Assembly: GCA_026416215.1 (NCBI GenBank)
Contig: JAOAFP010000034.1
Coordinates: 1 to 13,922, forward strand
Direction of reading: 5' to 3'
DNA from: Negativicutes bacterium
GTDB lineage: Bacteria > Bacillota > Negativicutes > SKW292
Length of the DNA: 13,922 nt
A model generated the notes under the pieces. The model saw nothing but the letters and a program-made list of their open reading frames with translations, ran no database searches and was not told the DNA's origin. A program made the translations under genes and the position numbers. Shown here piece by piece: positions 7,320 through 13,646 of the stretch (position 1 is the stretch's first letter; every line of letters starts with the position of its first letter).

Positions 7320-8128
7320 ACGCCCCCCCCCTGGTGATATCTCATCCACAAAGACATAACCAGCAATATCGCCAGACCGGCAATTACCACCCAGTCGCCG
7401 GCACGCATTTTCAGCTGCCGCATCCGCGTCCGCCCCTCACCGCCGCGGTAGCAGCGGGCCTCCATGGCCGTGGCCAGTTCGTCGGCCCGGCGAAAGGCGC
7501 TGACAAACAACGGCACCAGCAGCGGCAACATGTTTCTTGCCCGCCTCACAATATTGCCGTGGCCAAAATCCGCCCCCCGCGACGCCTGAGCCTTCATTAT
7601 CCGGTCGGTTTCCCCGATCAGGGTAGGTATGAACCGCAGGGCAATCGACATCATCATCGCCAGCCCGTGGGCCGGCCCCCCCCGCCGCCGCCCCGGCGAT
7701 AGCAGCCGTTCGAGGGCGTCGGTTAGGGCGATGGGAGATGTGGTGTAGGTCAGGAGCGACGAGCCGACAATCAGGTAGATCAGGCGCACCGCCAGGGTTA
7801 AACCCTGAATCAGTCCCTCGCGGCTGACCGACACGAACTTCCAGTGCCAGATCACCTCCCCCGGCAGCATCAGGGCGTTCATCGCCACCGTGAACAACAG
7901 CAGAAATGAAAGTGGCCTCACCGCCCGCGCCAGCAGCCGCAGCGGCAGCCCGGCAGCAACGTAGGACAGCACCAGGCCGGCTCCGGTCCCGGCGTACCCC
8001 GGCCAGTGGGCCAGGGTGAAAACCATCGCCACAAAAAGTGTCAGACCAATGATTTTGGCCCGCGGATCCAGACGGTGGACAATCGATTGCCCGGGGAAAT
8101 ACTGCCCGATGGTTATGTCATTCAGCAT
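7316..8128 (-). CDS. ecfT: ECF transporter transmembrane subunit EcfT
   Basis: EcfT, 270 residues, couples the EcfA1/EcfA2 ATPases to interchangeable substrate-binding S-components for vitamins or metal ions. The N-terminus has the typical YFPGQSIVHRLDPRAKI (10-26). Four to six hydrophobic segments follow. Two cytoplasmic coupling motifs are present: QASRGADF (181-188) and AMEARCYRG (221-229), where the Arg residues contact the ATPases. A final helix closes the protein. The ATG at 8128 overlaps the ecfA2 stop by 11 bp and has GGACGG just upstream; a TTG at 8152 is possible but less likely. No S-component gene lies in the window, so this is a group II (shared-module) system. An eight-C run (7676-7683) encodes a Gly/Arg-rich loop. 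Confidence 0.93.
   Translation of the reverse strand: MLNDITIGQYFPGQSIVHRLDPRAKIIGLTLFVAMVFTLAHWPGYAGTGAGLVLSYVAAGLPLRLLARAVRPLSFLLLFTVAMNALMLPGEVIWHWKFVSVSREGLIQGLTLAVRLIYLIVGSSLLTYTTSPIALTDALERLLSPGRRRGGPAHGLAMMMSIALRFIPTLIGETDRIMKAQASRGADFGHGNIVRRARNMLPLLVPLFVSAFRRADELATAMEARCYRGGEGRTRMRQLKMRAGDWVVIAGLAILLVMSLWMRYHQGGGV
7323..7331 (-). repeat. Nine-G homopolymer at the ecfT/truA junction
   Basis: The minus strand has nine consecutive G within the last codons of ecfT, just before the GTG start of truA. It may serve as the truA ribosome binding site. Length changes would alter the C-terminus of EcfT and its overlap with truA. Runs of this length are also common places for sequencing or assembly errors. 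Confidence 0.6.
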
Positions 8129-8984
8129 CGGTCCGTCCACAGATACTGACAACCGCCCTGGCCAAACTCCCGGTGGTCATCACTTCCGTCGGCAACGGCC
8201 AGCCCCGCCGGCGCAGTTCCGCCGCTATCCTTACCACCCCGGGCGGACGCAGCCCCCACTCCGGCAGCCGATCAGCCTGTTCAACCAGCACCTGACGAGT
8301 ACTTCCGTCACTTACCACCCGGCCGTCCTTCATCACCATCACCCGCTCAGCCAGGGCCGCCACCTCCTCCATGTTGTGGGTCACCAGCACCACGGTCAGA
8401 CGATGCCTCCTGTGCAGCCGGTATATCTTGCCCAGTATCTCCCGGCGTCCGGCCGGGTCCAGCCCGGCTGACGGTTCGTCCAGCACCAGATACTGGGGGC
8501 GCATCGCCAGCACCCCGGCCAGCGCCACCCGGCGCATTTGCCCGCCGCTAAGGGAAAACGGGGATCGCCTGGCCACTTCCCCAAAATCAAGTCCAACCAC
8601 CCGCATGGCATCCCTGACCCGCTGCTCAACCTCCCCGGCCGGCAGGCCGTGGTTTATGGGGCCGAACGCAATGTCCTCGTACACCGTCTCGGCAAACAGC
8701 TGGTGCTCCGGATACTGAAAAACCACGCCGACCTTGCGGCGGAGAAGTTTGTCGATTGCCCGGTTCTGGTGAAGAGCCACCCCGTCGACGGTAACCCGCC
8801 CGCGCTGCGGTCTGAGCAGTCCGTTAAAGTGTTGAATCAGCGAGGATTTACCAGATCCGGTGCGGCCGATCACCGCCAAAAACTCGCCGTCCCCCACCGT
8901 CAGGCTTATCCCCCGCAGAGCCTCCCGGCGGAACGGCGTGCGCGGCATATAGGTATAGCTTACGTCGATCAGCTCAATCGGCAT
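8118..8984 (-). CDS. ecfA2: ECF transporter ATPase EcfA2
   Basis: This 288-residue ABC ATPase is the second nucleotide-binding subunit of the ECF module. Motifs: Walker A GRTGSGKSS (40-48), Q-loop FQYPEHQ (89-95), signature LSGGQMRRVALAGVLA (145-160), Walker B LVLDEP (166-171) and switch His203. FQYPEHQLF and SGGQMRR are typical of EcfA2 rather than EcfA1. The C-terminal extension after about residue 230 matches the dimerisation region of EcfA proteins. The gene overlaps ecfA1 by 16 bp and ecfT by 11 bp, so the three subunits are probably made in fixed ratio. It acts at the inner face of the cytoplasmic membrane. Cobalt/nickel-type CbiO proteins look similar, but no cbiM/cbiN gene is present. 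Confidence 0.94.
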   Translation of the reverse strand: MPIELIDVSYTYMPRTPFRREALRGISLTVGDGEFLAVIGRTGSGKSSLIQHFNGLLRPQRGRVTVDGVALHQNRAIDKLLRRKVGVVFQYPEHQLFAETVYEDIAFGPINHGLPAGEVEQRVRDAMRVVGLDFGEVARRSPFSLSGGQMRRVALAGVLAMRPQYLVLDEPSAGLDPAGRREILGKIYRLHRRHRLTVVLVTHNMEEVAALAERVMVMKDGRVVSDGSTRQVLVEQADRLPEWGLRPPGVVRIAAELRRRGWPLPTEVMTTGSLARAVVSICGRTDAE

Positions 8985-9862
8985 AATTCACCGACCAGTT
9001 CTTTTTCGGTCAACACCCCCGCCGGCAGGGTCAGCCCCTGTTGCCGCAGACGAAAGGCCAGCTCGGCCGGCAGCGGCACTGCCAGACCCAATTCCCGCAT
9101 CCGCAAAACGTCGGCAAACACTCTGTCCGGACAATCGTCCACCGCCACCCGGCCGCCATCCATCACAACCACCCGCTGGGCCAGCGCCGCCTCGGCCATA
9201 AAGTGGGTTACCATAACTATGGTCATTCGCTCTTGTCGGTGGAGGCGGGCCAGCAAGCCCATAACCTCCTCCCGTCCCTGCGGATCGAGCATTGAGGTGG
9301 CCTCGTCCAGCACCAGCACCTGTGGCCGCATGGCCAGCACCCCGGCGATTGCCAGCCGTTGCTTTTGCCCACCCGACAGCAAATGGGGAGCATGGTGACG
9401 ATATTCGCCCAACCCGGTCACCGTCAGGGCCTCATCTACCCTGCGCCTGATCTCGTCCGGCGCCAGCCCCAGGTTTTCCGGCCCAAACGCCACGTCTTCC
9501 TCGACCACGGCCGCCACCGACTGGTTGTCAGGATTCTGAAACACCATGCCGACTGTGCAACGGATAGTCCAAAGGTTTTCCGGCCCGTCGGTGGACAATC
9601 CGTCAACCCAGCACCGGCCGGCAGTCGGTAGCAGCAGGGCGTTGAAATGCTTGACCAGGGTTGATTTGCCGGAGCCGTTCCGCCCCACCAACGCCACCCA
9701 CTGTCCCCGGCCGATGGCAAGGTCCACCCCGTCCAGAGCCGGATGACCGGCTGCCGCGCCGTCATGTTCATAAACCAGCCCCTCAGCGACGATCACTGCA
9801 TCCCGGACTGTGGCCGCGGCAAGCTGTTGTCTGGTTTTTATGTCTAAACGGAAATTTGTCAT
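8969..9862 (-). CDS. ecfA1: ECF transporter ATPase EcfA1
   Basis: This 297-residue ABC ATPase is the first gene of the ECF-truA-uppP operon. Motifs: Walker A GRNGSGKST (60-68), Q-loop FQNPDNQ (108-114), signature LSGGQKQRLAIAGVLA (162-177), Walker B VLVLDE (182-187) and switch His220. FQNPDNQ is characteristic of EcfA1. The N-terminus is about 25 residues longer than usual before the first beta-strand (VAEGLVYEHDG). The ATG at 9862 has GGGGGCAGGG upstream, while a GTG at codon 23 would give a conventional length, so the start is uncertain. A strong terminator separates it from the FliD-like gene. The 70-bp leader has an ACCGGTT inverted repeat (9887-9907) but no clear promoter or riboswitch. 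Confidence 0.92.
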   Translation of the reverse strand: MTNFRLDIKTRQQLAAATVRDAVIVAEGLVYEHDGAAAGHPALDGVDLAIGRGQWVALVGRNGSGKSTLVKHFNALLLPTAGRCWVDGLSTDGPENLWTIRCTVGMVFQNPDNQSVAAVVEEDVAFGPENLGLAPDEIRRRVDEALTVTGLGEYRHHAPHLLSGGQKQRLAIAGVLAMRPQVLVLDEATSMLDPQGREEVMGLLARLHRQERMTIVMVTHFMAEAALAQRVVVMDGGRVAVDDCPDRVFADVLRMRELGLAVPLPAELAFRLRQQGLTLPAGVLTEKELVGELCRLS

Positions 9863-9886
9863 GCCCTGCCCCCGCCGTCACTGGCC

Positions 9887-9907
9887 AACCGGTGCCGGCA
9901 ACCGGTT
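9887..9907. repeat. Inverted repeat in the ecfA1 leader
   Basis: AACCGGT (9887-9893) and ACCGGTT (9901-9907) are reverse complements separated by seven bases that are themselves largely self-complementary (GCCGGC). It could be a small mRNA stem-loop or a protein-binding palindrome ahead of the ECF operon. Seen in the sequence; function unknown, and chance is plausible in this GCCGG-rich DNA. Confidence 0.3.
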
Positions 9908-9933
9908 TCCCGGCCACTTGCTCCGGTTTTACC

Positions 9934-9959
9934 AAAAAAAAAGGGCTTTTGCCCTTTTT
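9934..9959 (-). terminator. Intrinsic terminator after the FliD-like gene
   Basis: The minus strand forms AAAAAGGGC, loop AAAA, GCCCTTTTT, continuing into further T residues. The stem is nine base pairs and overlaps the TAA stop of the FliD-like gene (9960-9958). This is a textbook rho-independent terminator. Its plus-strand copy also ends in five T, so it could work weakly in the other direction, although no plus-strand gene is seen. It marks the boundary between the FliD-like gene and the ECF operon. Confidence 0.88.
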
Positions 9960-11154
9960 ACCGTAGCTGATCGATGAACAGCCCGCCGTAATCCGGCCGG
10001 TACCGCTGCAACGGGGCAAAAACCTGCTCCGGCGGCGTGCTTCCCACCTGACGGGCCATTGTGGTGAACGCTGCCGCCAGCCCGTTGGGCCCGGCCAGCA
10101 GCTGTCTCACCCTGTCCGGGTCGTCGTCAAGGGCTTTGCTCAGTTTTTTCTCATCGATGACAATCTTTCCCTGCCCGTCCAGCGTAACCCCGATTTCGGA
10201 CAGGCGACTGCCATTGCCACCGGCAAACTGCTGCTGCACCGCCCTGGTGATGCCCGCTCCCCGCCGGCCCAGCCCGTCAGCCCCATTCAGTATGTCGACC
10301 ATGGTGTTGTAAACATCAATCACATCGCGCAGGCCGTCGGTTACCCGGTCGCTGTCCGCCCCAATCCGGACCCTGACCGTCCGGTTGCCGGCCGCATTAA
10401 GGCTGAGGGCTACATTGCCGTTGTCCAGCACCACCCGATTCTCGGCCTGGTCGTAGGCTGTCCCGTTAACCGTGAAGCGGGCATTCTGCCCGTCCTGAAC
10501 CTTGTTGTTGAGATTGAGGGCCTGGCTGAGACTGCCATTGACATCACTGAAGGAAAAGGCGTTGCCCTCGCCGGTTTTGCCGGTCATGGCCAGATAAATT
10601 TTACCGCCGTCAGACTTCACGCTGGCGTCAATCCCGGCCCCCTTCACCGCCCTGGCGATCTTATCCAGCGCCTGCCGGTTGCTGTCACCGCTGTCGATAT
10701 CAACACCGATTCGTTTGGTCTGGCCGTTGACGGTAACATCGATATCATAGTGACCGGCGGCCACCGCACCGCCACCGGCGGCTGGCAACGATTTGCTGAT
10801 GTTTTGCTGCCCCCTGGCAAGCTGGGTAATATTCAGCTCGTATTCGGCCACCCGCGCCCCTGGTTTGGCCGTGCCGCTCACCGCTCCGTCGCTGCTGTGC
10901 ACCCCTTTGCCGGAAAAGGCGGTCTCCAGCTGTCGGGCGAATAATCCCAGATAATTGCCGGCGCCGTAAAATTCATCGATGTTCTGCCTGCGTCTGCGGG
11001 CGGCCAGCAGGAAATCGAGCGACGACGATCGATCGGTCACCAGGTCGGAATAGCTGACCGTATTGCCGGTCCTGCCGGTTCTGTCGGCGGTCAGTCCATC
11101 GAAAAGCCTGCCGGTACTGTAGTAGCCGTAGCTGCCACCGACGCTTCCCACCAT
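9958..11154 (-). CDS. FliD-like (flagellar hook-associated protein 2-like) protein
   Basis: This 398-residue protein resembles the middle and C-terminal parts of FliD, the filament cap that folds flagellin at the flagellum tip. FliD-like features are the strand-rich GARVAEYELNITQLARGQQN (99-118), QNARFTVNGTAYDQAENRVVLDNGNVALSLN (223-253), the RVRIGADSDRVTDGLRDVIDVYNTMVDIL stretch (261-289) and SRLSEIGVTLDGQGKIVIDEKKLSKAL (316-341). It lacks the usual opening (LxSGLDT-type) and the long C-terminal coiled coil, and it has a Gly/Ser/Tyr-rich first 30 residues and an RRRR patch (53-56). No signal peptide is visible. ATG 11154 is chosen because AAGGGGGG lies at good spacing; ATG 11160 would sit on that site. 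It has its own promoter and terminator and no flagellar neighbours. A flagellar role is inference. Confidence 0.68.
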   Translation of the reverse strand: MVGSVGGSYGYYSTGRLFDGLTADRTGRTGNTVSYSDLVTDRSSSLDFLLAARRRRQNIDEFYGAGNYLGLFARQLETAFSGKGVHSSDGAVSGTAKPGARVAEYELNITQLARGQQNISKSLPAAGGGAVAAGHYDIDVTVNGQTKRIGVDIDSGDSNRQALDKIARAVKGAGIDASVKSDGGKIYLAMTGKTGEGNAFSFSDVNGSLSQALNLNNKVQDGQNARFTVNGTAYDQAENRVVLDNGNVALSLNAAGNRTVRVRIGADSDRVTDGLRDVIDVYNTMVDILNGADGLGRRGAGITRAVQQQFAGGNGSRLSEIGVTLDGQGKIVIDEKKLSKALDDDPDRVRQLLAGPNGLAAAFTTMARQVGSTPPEQVFAPLQRYRPDYGGLFIDQLR

Positions 11155-11215
11155 GATCATCCACCCCCCTTGCTTATAACGCGGGACTTGCAGAATCCCC
11201 CTAGTCCCTGCGTCA

Positions 11216-11245
11216 ATTATAACACACCTGTCCTGCAACAGCCAA
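11216..11245 (-). promoter_or_regulatory. Predicted promoter of the FliD-like gene
   Basis: On the minus strand TTGGCT (11245-11240), 18 bp, then TATAAT (11221-11216). The -10 is perfect and the -35 matches at four of six positions. Transcription would start near 11209 and give a leader of about 55 nt before the ATG at 11154. The -35 touches the edge of repeat copy 1, so the repeat may have contributed to the promoter. It looks like a housekeeping promoter rather than a sigma-28 flagellar promoter. Confidence 0.65.
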
Positions 11246-11290
11246 TGCGCAGGGCTTAAAAATAGGAATACGGGGCAGTCACCTGATCGG
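11244..11290. repeat. Dispersed-type repeat, copy 1
   Basis: This 47-bp copy contains GGAATACGGGGCAGTCACC and matches copy 2 at all but three positions plus a two-base gap. It closely resembles the GGGGACAGTCACC-type sequence that I recall bordering REP-associated (Y1/IS200-like) transposase genes in Clostridia and other bacteria. No transposase is present, so this would be a non-autonomous remnant. The family link is from memory; the repetition is observed. Confidence 0.75.
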
Positions 11291-11312
11291 ATTCTAGAAG
11301 ATACAGCAAGCG

Positions 11313-11361
11313 AATGTGCAGCGGGCTTAAAAACAGGAATACGGGGCAGTCACCCGATCGG
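11313..11361. repeat. Dispersed-type repeat, copy 2, overlapping the PBP2 3' end
   Basis: This 49-bp copy is in direct orientation to copy 1, with starts 69 bp apart and a 22-bp spacer (11291-11312). It ends in the palindrome CCGATCGG. Read on the minus strand it supplies the last ten PBP2 codons (DRVTAPYSCF) and the TAA stop at 11329-11327. Copy 1 would encode nearly the same peptide and stop in the same relative frame. Insertion or duplication at the gene end is the simplest explanation. Confidence 0.78.
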
Positions 11362-13141
11362 CTGCTGCAGCATTGTTGCTGTCAAGATTAAAATAAGCCT
11401 CAAAAATCCGCCGGGCGATCGGTGCTGCCGTCATCGCCCCAAATCCAGCCCGTTCGACAATTACCGCCACCGCCAGCCGCGGCCGGTCGTAGGGAGCATA
11501 GGCGACAAACCAGCCGTGATCGCGGCCGTGGGGGTTTTCCGCCGTGCCGGTCTTGCCGGCAACCGGCACCGGAAAATCGCGGAAGGCTTCAGCGGCTGTA
11601 CCGCTGACCGCCACATCTTTCAGCCCTTCCCTGACCAGCTGCAAAACTTCCGGCCGGAAGCCAAACCGTCCGTAAACGGTGTTTTCATAGGTTGCGACAA
11701 TCTTCCCGTCAGCAGACACCACCCGCCGCATCAGGTGCGGACGCCAGCGGCTGCCGCCGTTGGCCACCTCGGCCATTAGCACCGCCACCTGCAGCGGAGT
11801 GGCCAGATTGAACCCCTGGCCGATGGCTGCGTCGAAGGTCTCCGACAGGTACCATTCCTCGTTGTAATTAAGCTGCTTGTAGCGGCGGCTGGCCACCAGC
11901 CCCTCGCTTTCGCCGGGCAGATCGATACCGGTTTTTTCCCCCAGGCCAAATTCCCGGGCATATTTTTCCAGCCGGTCGATGCCCAGCCGGTTGCCCATTT
12001 CATAGAAATAAACGTTATCCGACCTGGCCAGAGCCTCCCGGAACGAGATCCAGCCCCAGGCCTCACCCTCGGCATTACCCTTGTCGATCAGCCAGTGACG
12101 ACCGCTGTCGAAGATCTGCTCATCGGGGGTAACCACTCCCTCCTGCAGGGCCGCAGTGCCGGTGACAATTTTAAAGGTCGACCCCGGCGGGTATTCGCCG
12201 GCAATTGGTCTCTCCTGCAGCGGATTGTCGGGATTGTTATTGATCTTTTGCCAGTTTTTCTCGGAAATCCCGCCGTTGAACCAGTTGGGGTCAAAGCCCG
12301 GCCGGCTGACAATGGCCAGCACTTCCCCGTTGTTGACATCGATGGCCACCGCCCCGCCGGCCGTCGCTCCGCTCTGGCGGAAAATCTCATCGAACGCCGC
12401 CTCAGCCGCCCGCTGGACCCTGATATCAATGCTGGTCACCAGATTGTTGCCGGGCTGGACCGGTTTTTGACCCAGCACCGCCACCGGCCGGCCGTCAGCA
12501 TCAACCTCAATCCTGGCTCCGCCGTCCACCCCGCGCAGCCAGCGGTCGTAGCTGTATTCAAGGCCGGATTTGCCAATAGTATCGCCACCCTTCAACTGGC
12601 CGCCGCCGGCCTTTATGTCTTCCTCGCTGACCTCGCCGACGTAACCCAGGGCGTGGGCCAGCATGGTTTTGTTCACATAGTCCCTGACCGGCAGCAATTG
12701 AATTTCAGTCATCGGGTAAAGCTGGCGGTTTTCCTCAATTTTAGCGACAATTTCATTGGTTACGTCGGTTTTGACGACAATCGGCTCAAAAATGCCGGTC
12801 TGCCGGGCAATATGTTTCTCGATTTCTGCCGGGCTGACCGCCAGCAGCGAGGCCAGCCGGTCAACCAGCTGCCCGGGTACGGCGGCCCCCATCGGATTCA
12901 GCACCAGGCAATAGGACAACCGGTTGCCGATCAGCACTGCCCCGTTACGGTCGTACACCACCCCGCGCGGGGCAACCACCGGCACCGTCCGCAACCGGTT
13001 GCCTTCAGCCAGTCCGGCAAAATGCCGCCCTTGCACCGCCTGCAGCCAGACCATGCGCCCGGCCAGAACCACTATTATCAACAGAATTACCGCCGCCAGC
13101 GCATCCAGCCGCGGTCTTCCCGAACCAGCCACCCCGCCCAT
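11327..13141 (-). CDS. mrdA: Penicillin-binding protein 2 (class B transpeptidase)
   Basis: This 604-residue elongasome transpeptidase crosslinks peptidoglycan during side-wall growth, normally with RodA. One N-terminal membrane helix (about 13-35) is followed by the pedestal domain (RTVPVVAPRGVVYDRNG, 51-67). The catalytic domain has STFK (321-324, nucleophile Ser321), SDN (374-376) and KTGTAE (530-535), all intact, in the context EYPPGSTFKIVTG. Length is normal for PBP2. The ATG at 13141 was chosen because upstream in-frame codons run into mreD; AGGGCAGAG precedes it. It lies 16 bp after the MreD-like gene, as in mreD-mrdA clusters. The last ten residues come from a repeat element. RodA does not follow. 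A sporulation PBP (SpoVD-like) is less likely: no PASTA domain is seen. Confidence 0.93.
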   Translation of the reverse strand: MGGVAGSGRPRLDALAAVILLIIVVLAGRMVWLQAVQGRHFAGLAEGNRLRTVPVVAPRGVVYDRNGAVLIGNRLSYCLVLNPMGAAVPGQLVDRLASLLAVSPAEIEKHIARQTGIFEPIVVKTDVTNEIVAKIEENRQLYPMTEIQLLPVRDYVNKTMLAHALGYVGEVSEEDIKAGGGQLKGGDTIGKSGLEYSYDRWLRGVDGGARIEVDADGRPVAVLGQKPVQPGNNLVTSIDIRVQRAAEAAFDEIFRQSGATAGGAVAIDVNNGEVLAIVSRPGFDPNWFNGGISEKNWQKINNNPDNPLQERPIAGEYPPGSTFKIVTGTAALQEGVVTPDEQIFDSGRHWLIDKGNAEGEAWGWISFREALARSDNVYFYEMGNRLGIDRLEKYAREFGLGEKTGIDLPGESEGLVASRRYKQLNYNEEWYLSETFDAAIGQGFNLATPLQVAVLMAEVANGGSRWRPHLMRRVVSADGKIVATYENTVYGRFGFRPEVLQLVREGLKDVAVSGTAAEAFRDFPVPVAGKTGTAENPHGRDHGWFVAYAPYDRPRLAVAVIVERAGFGAMTAAPIARRIFEAYFNLDSNNAAAADRVTAPYSCF

Positions 13142-13157
13142 ACCGTAATGCTCTGCC

Positions 13158-13640
13158 CTATTTTCGCTCCTCGAGCATCCTGCGGCCACCGCCGTAGTAC
13201 AACACCGTCGCCCAGACCGCCTGACTGACGACAAACACCATACCCCGGCCGGCCATCGCGTATACTTCCTGCCCCCGCCAGCCGCTACCGATCAGCACCG
13301 CCAGTTCCGGCAGGGACAACCCGGTTGCCAGCAGCATAAACCCACCGACGCTCCCAATCTCCATTCTCGTGGCCAGCAGCCGCCCGGCACCGATTACCAG
13401 CAGATGGCACAGAGCCGGTCCGGCTGACAGGTCATTGCCCACCAGCCAGCCCACCGCAAAAAAATAGGCCGCCACCAGCACCGTCTGCCGGCCGGAGGCA
13501 GCCATGGCCACCAGCAGCAGTCCGGCCGGCCGCGGATCGAGGGCCAGCCATTGCCCGGCCAGTGCTGGCACCGGCAGCAGTCCCAGCCAGGGGCAAACCG
13601 CCAGCAATCCCCATATTGTTGGCTTTGTCCGTCTCCCCAT
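13158..13640 (-). CDS. mreD: MreD-like rod-shape membrane protein
   Basis: This small hydrophobic protein (160 residues) has about five predicted membrane segments (roughly 9-30, 38-68, 72-90, 97-115, 128-150) and a basic C-terminal tail (GGGRRMLEERK). MreD proteins are of this size and topology and diverge strongly in sequence. They belong to the MreB-MreC-MreD-RodA-PBP2 elongation machinery. Assignment rests mainly on size, topology and position directly before PBP2, since there is no strict motif. MreC, the usual upstream partner, is absent; the gene before it encodes a beta-barrel end. The ATG at 13640 (GTG at 13643 possible) follows GGTGAGCG and lies 6 bp after the barrel stop, so coupling is likely. 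Another small membrane protein cannot be excluded. Confidence 0.65.
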   Translation of the reverse strand: MGRRTKPTIWGLLAVCPWLGLLPVPALAGQWLALDPRPAGLLLVAMAASGRQTVLVAAYFFAVGWLVGNDLSAGPALCHLLVIGAGRLLATRMEIGSVGGFMLLATGLSLPELAVLIGSGWRGQEVYAMAGRGMVFVVSQAVWATVLYYGGGRRMLEERK

Positions 13641-13646
13641 CACCGC

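Noticed and set aside
7676..7683. Eight-C run in ecfT as a phase-variation tract
   Set aside because: It sits in the middle of an intact, well-conserved frame and encodes a plausible Gly/Arg loop; nothing suggests switching.
9863..9933. Vitamin or metal riboswitch upstream of the ECF operon
   Set aside because: The interval is only about 70 bp, with one small inverted repeat and none of the conserved riboswitch core motifs I could recognise.
11244..11361. Minimal CRISPR array
   Set aside because: There are only two copies with one 22-bp spacer, the copies differ internally and overlap a coding end, and no cas gene is present.
12095..13228. Plus-strand reading frame of 377 codons
   Set aside because: It is antisense to the well-supported PBP2 gene, with no domain or ribosome binding site I can see.
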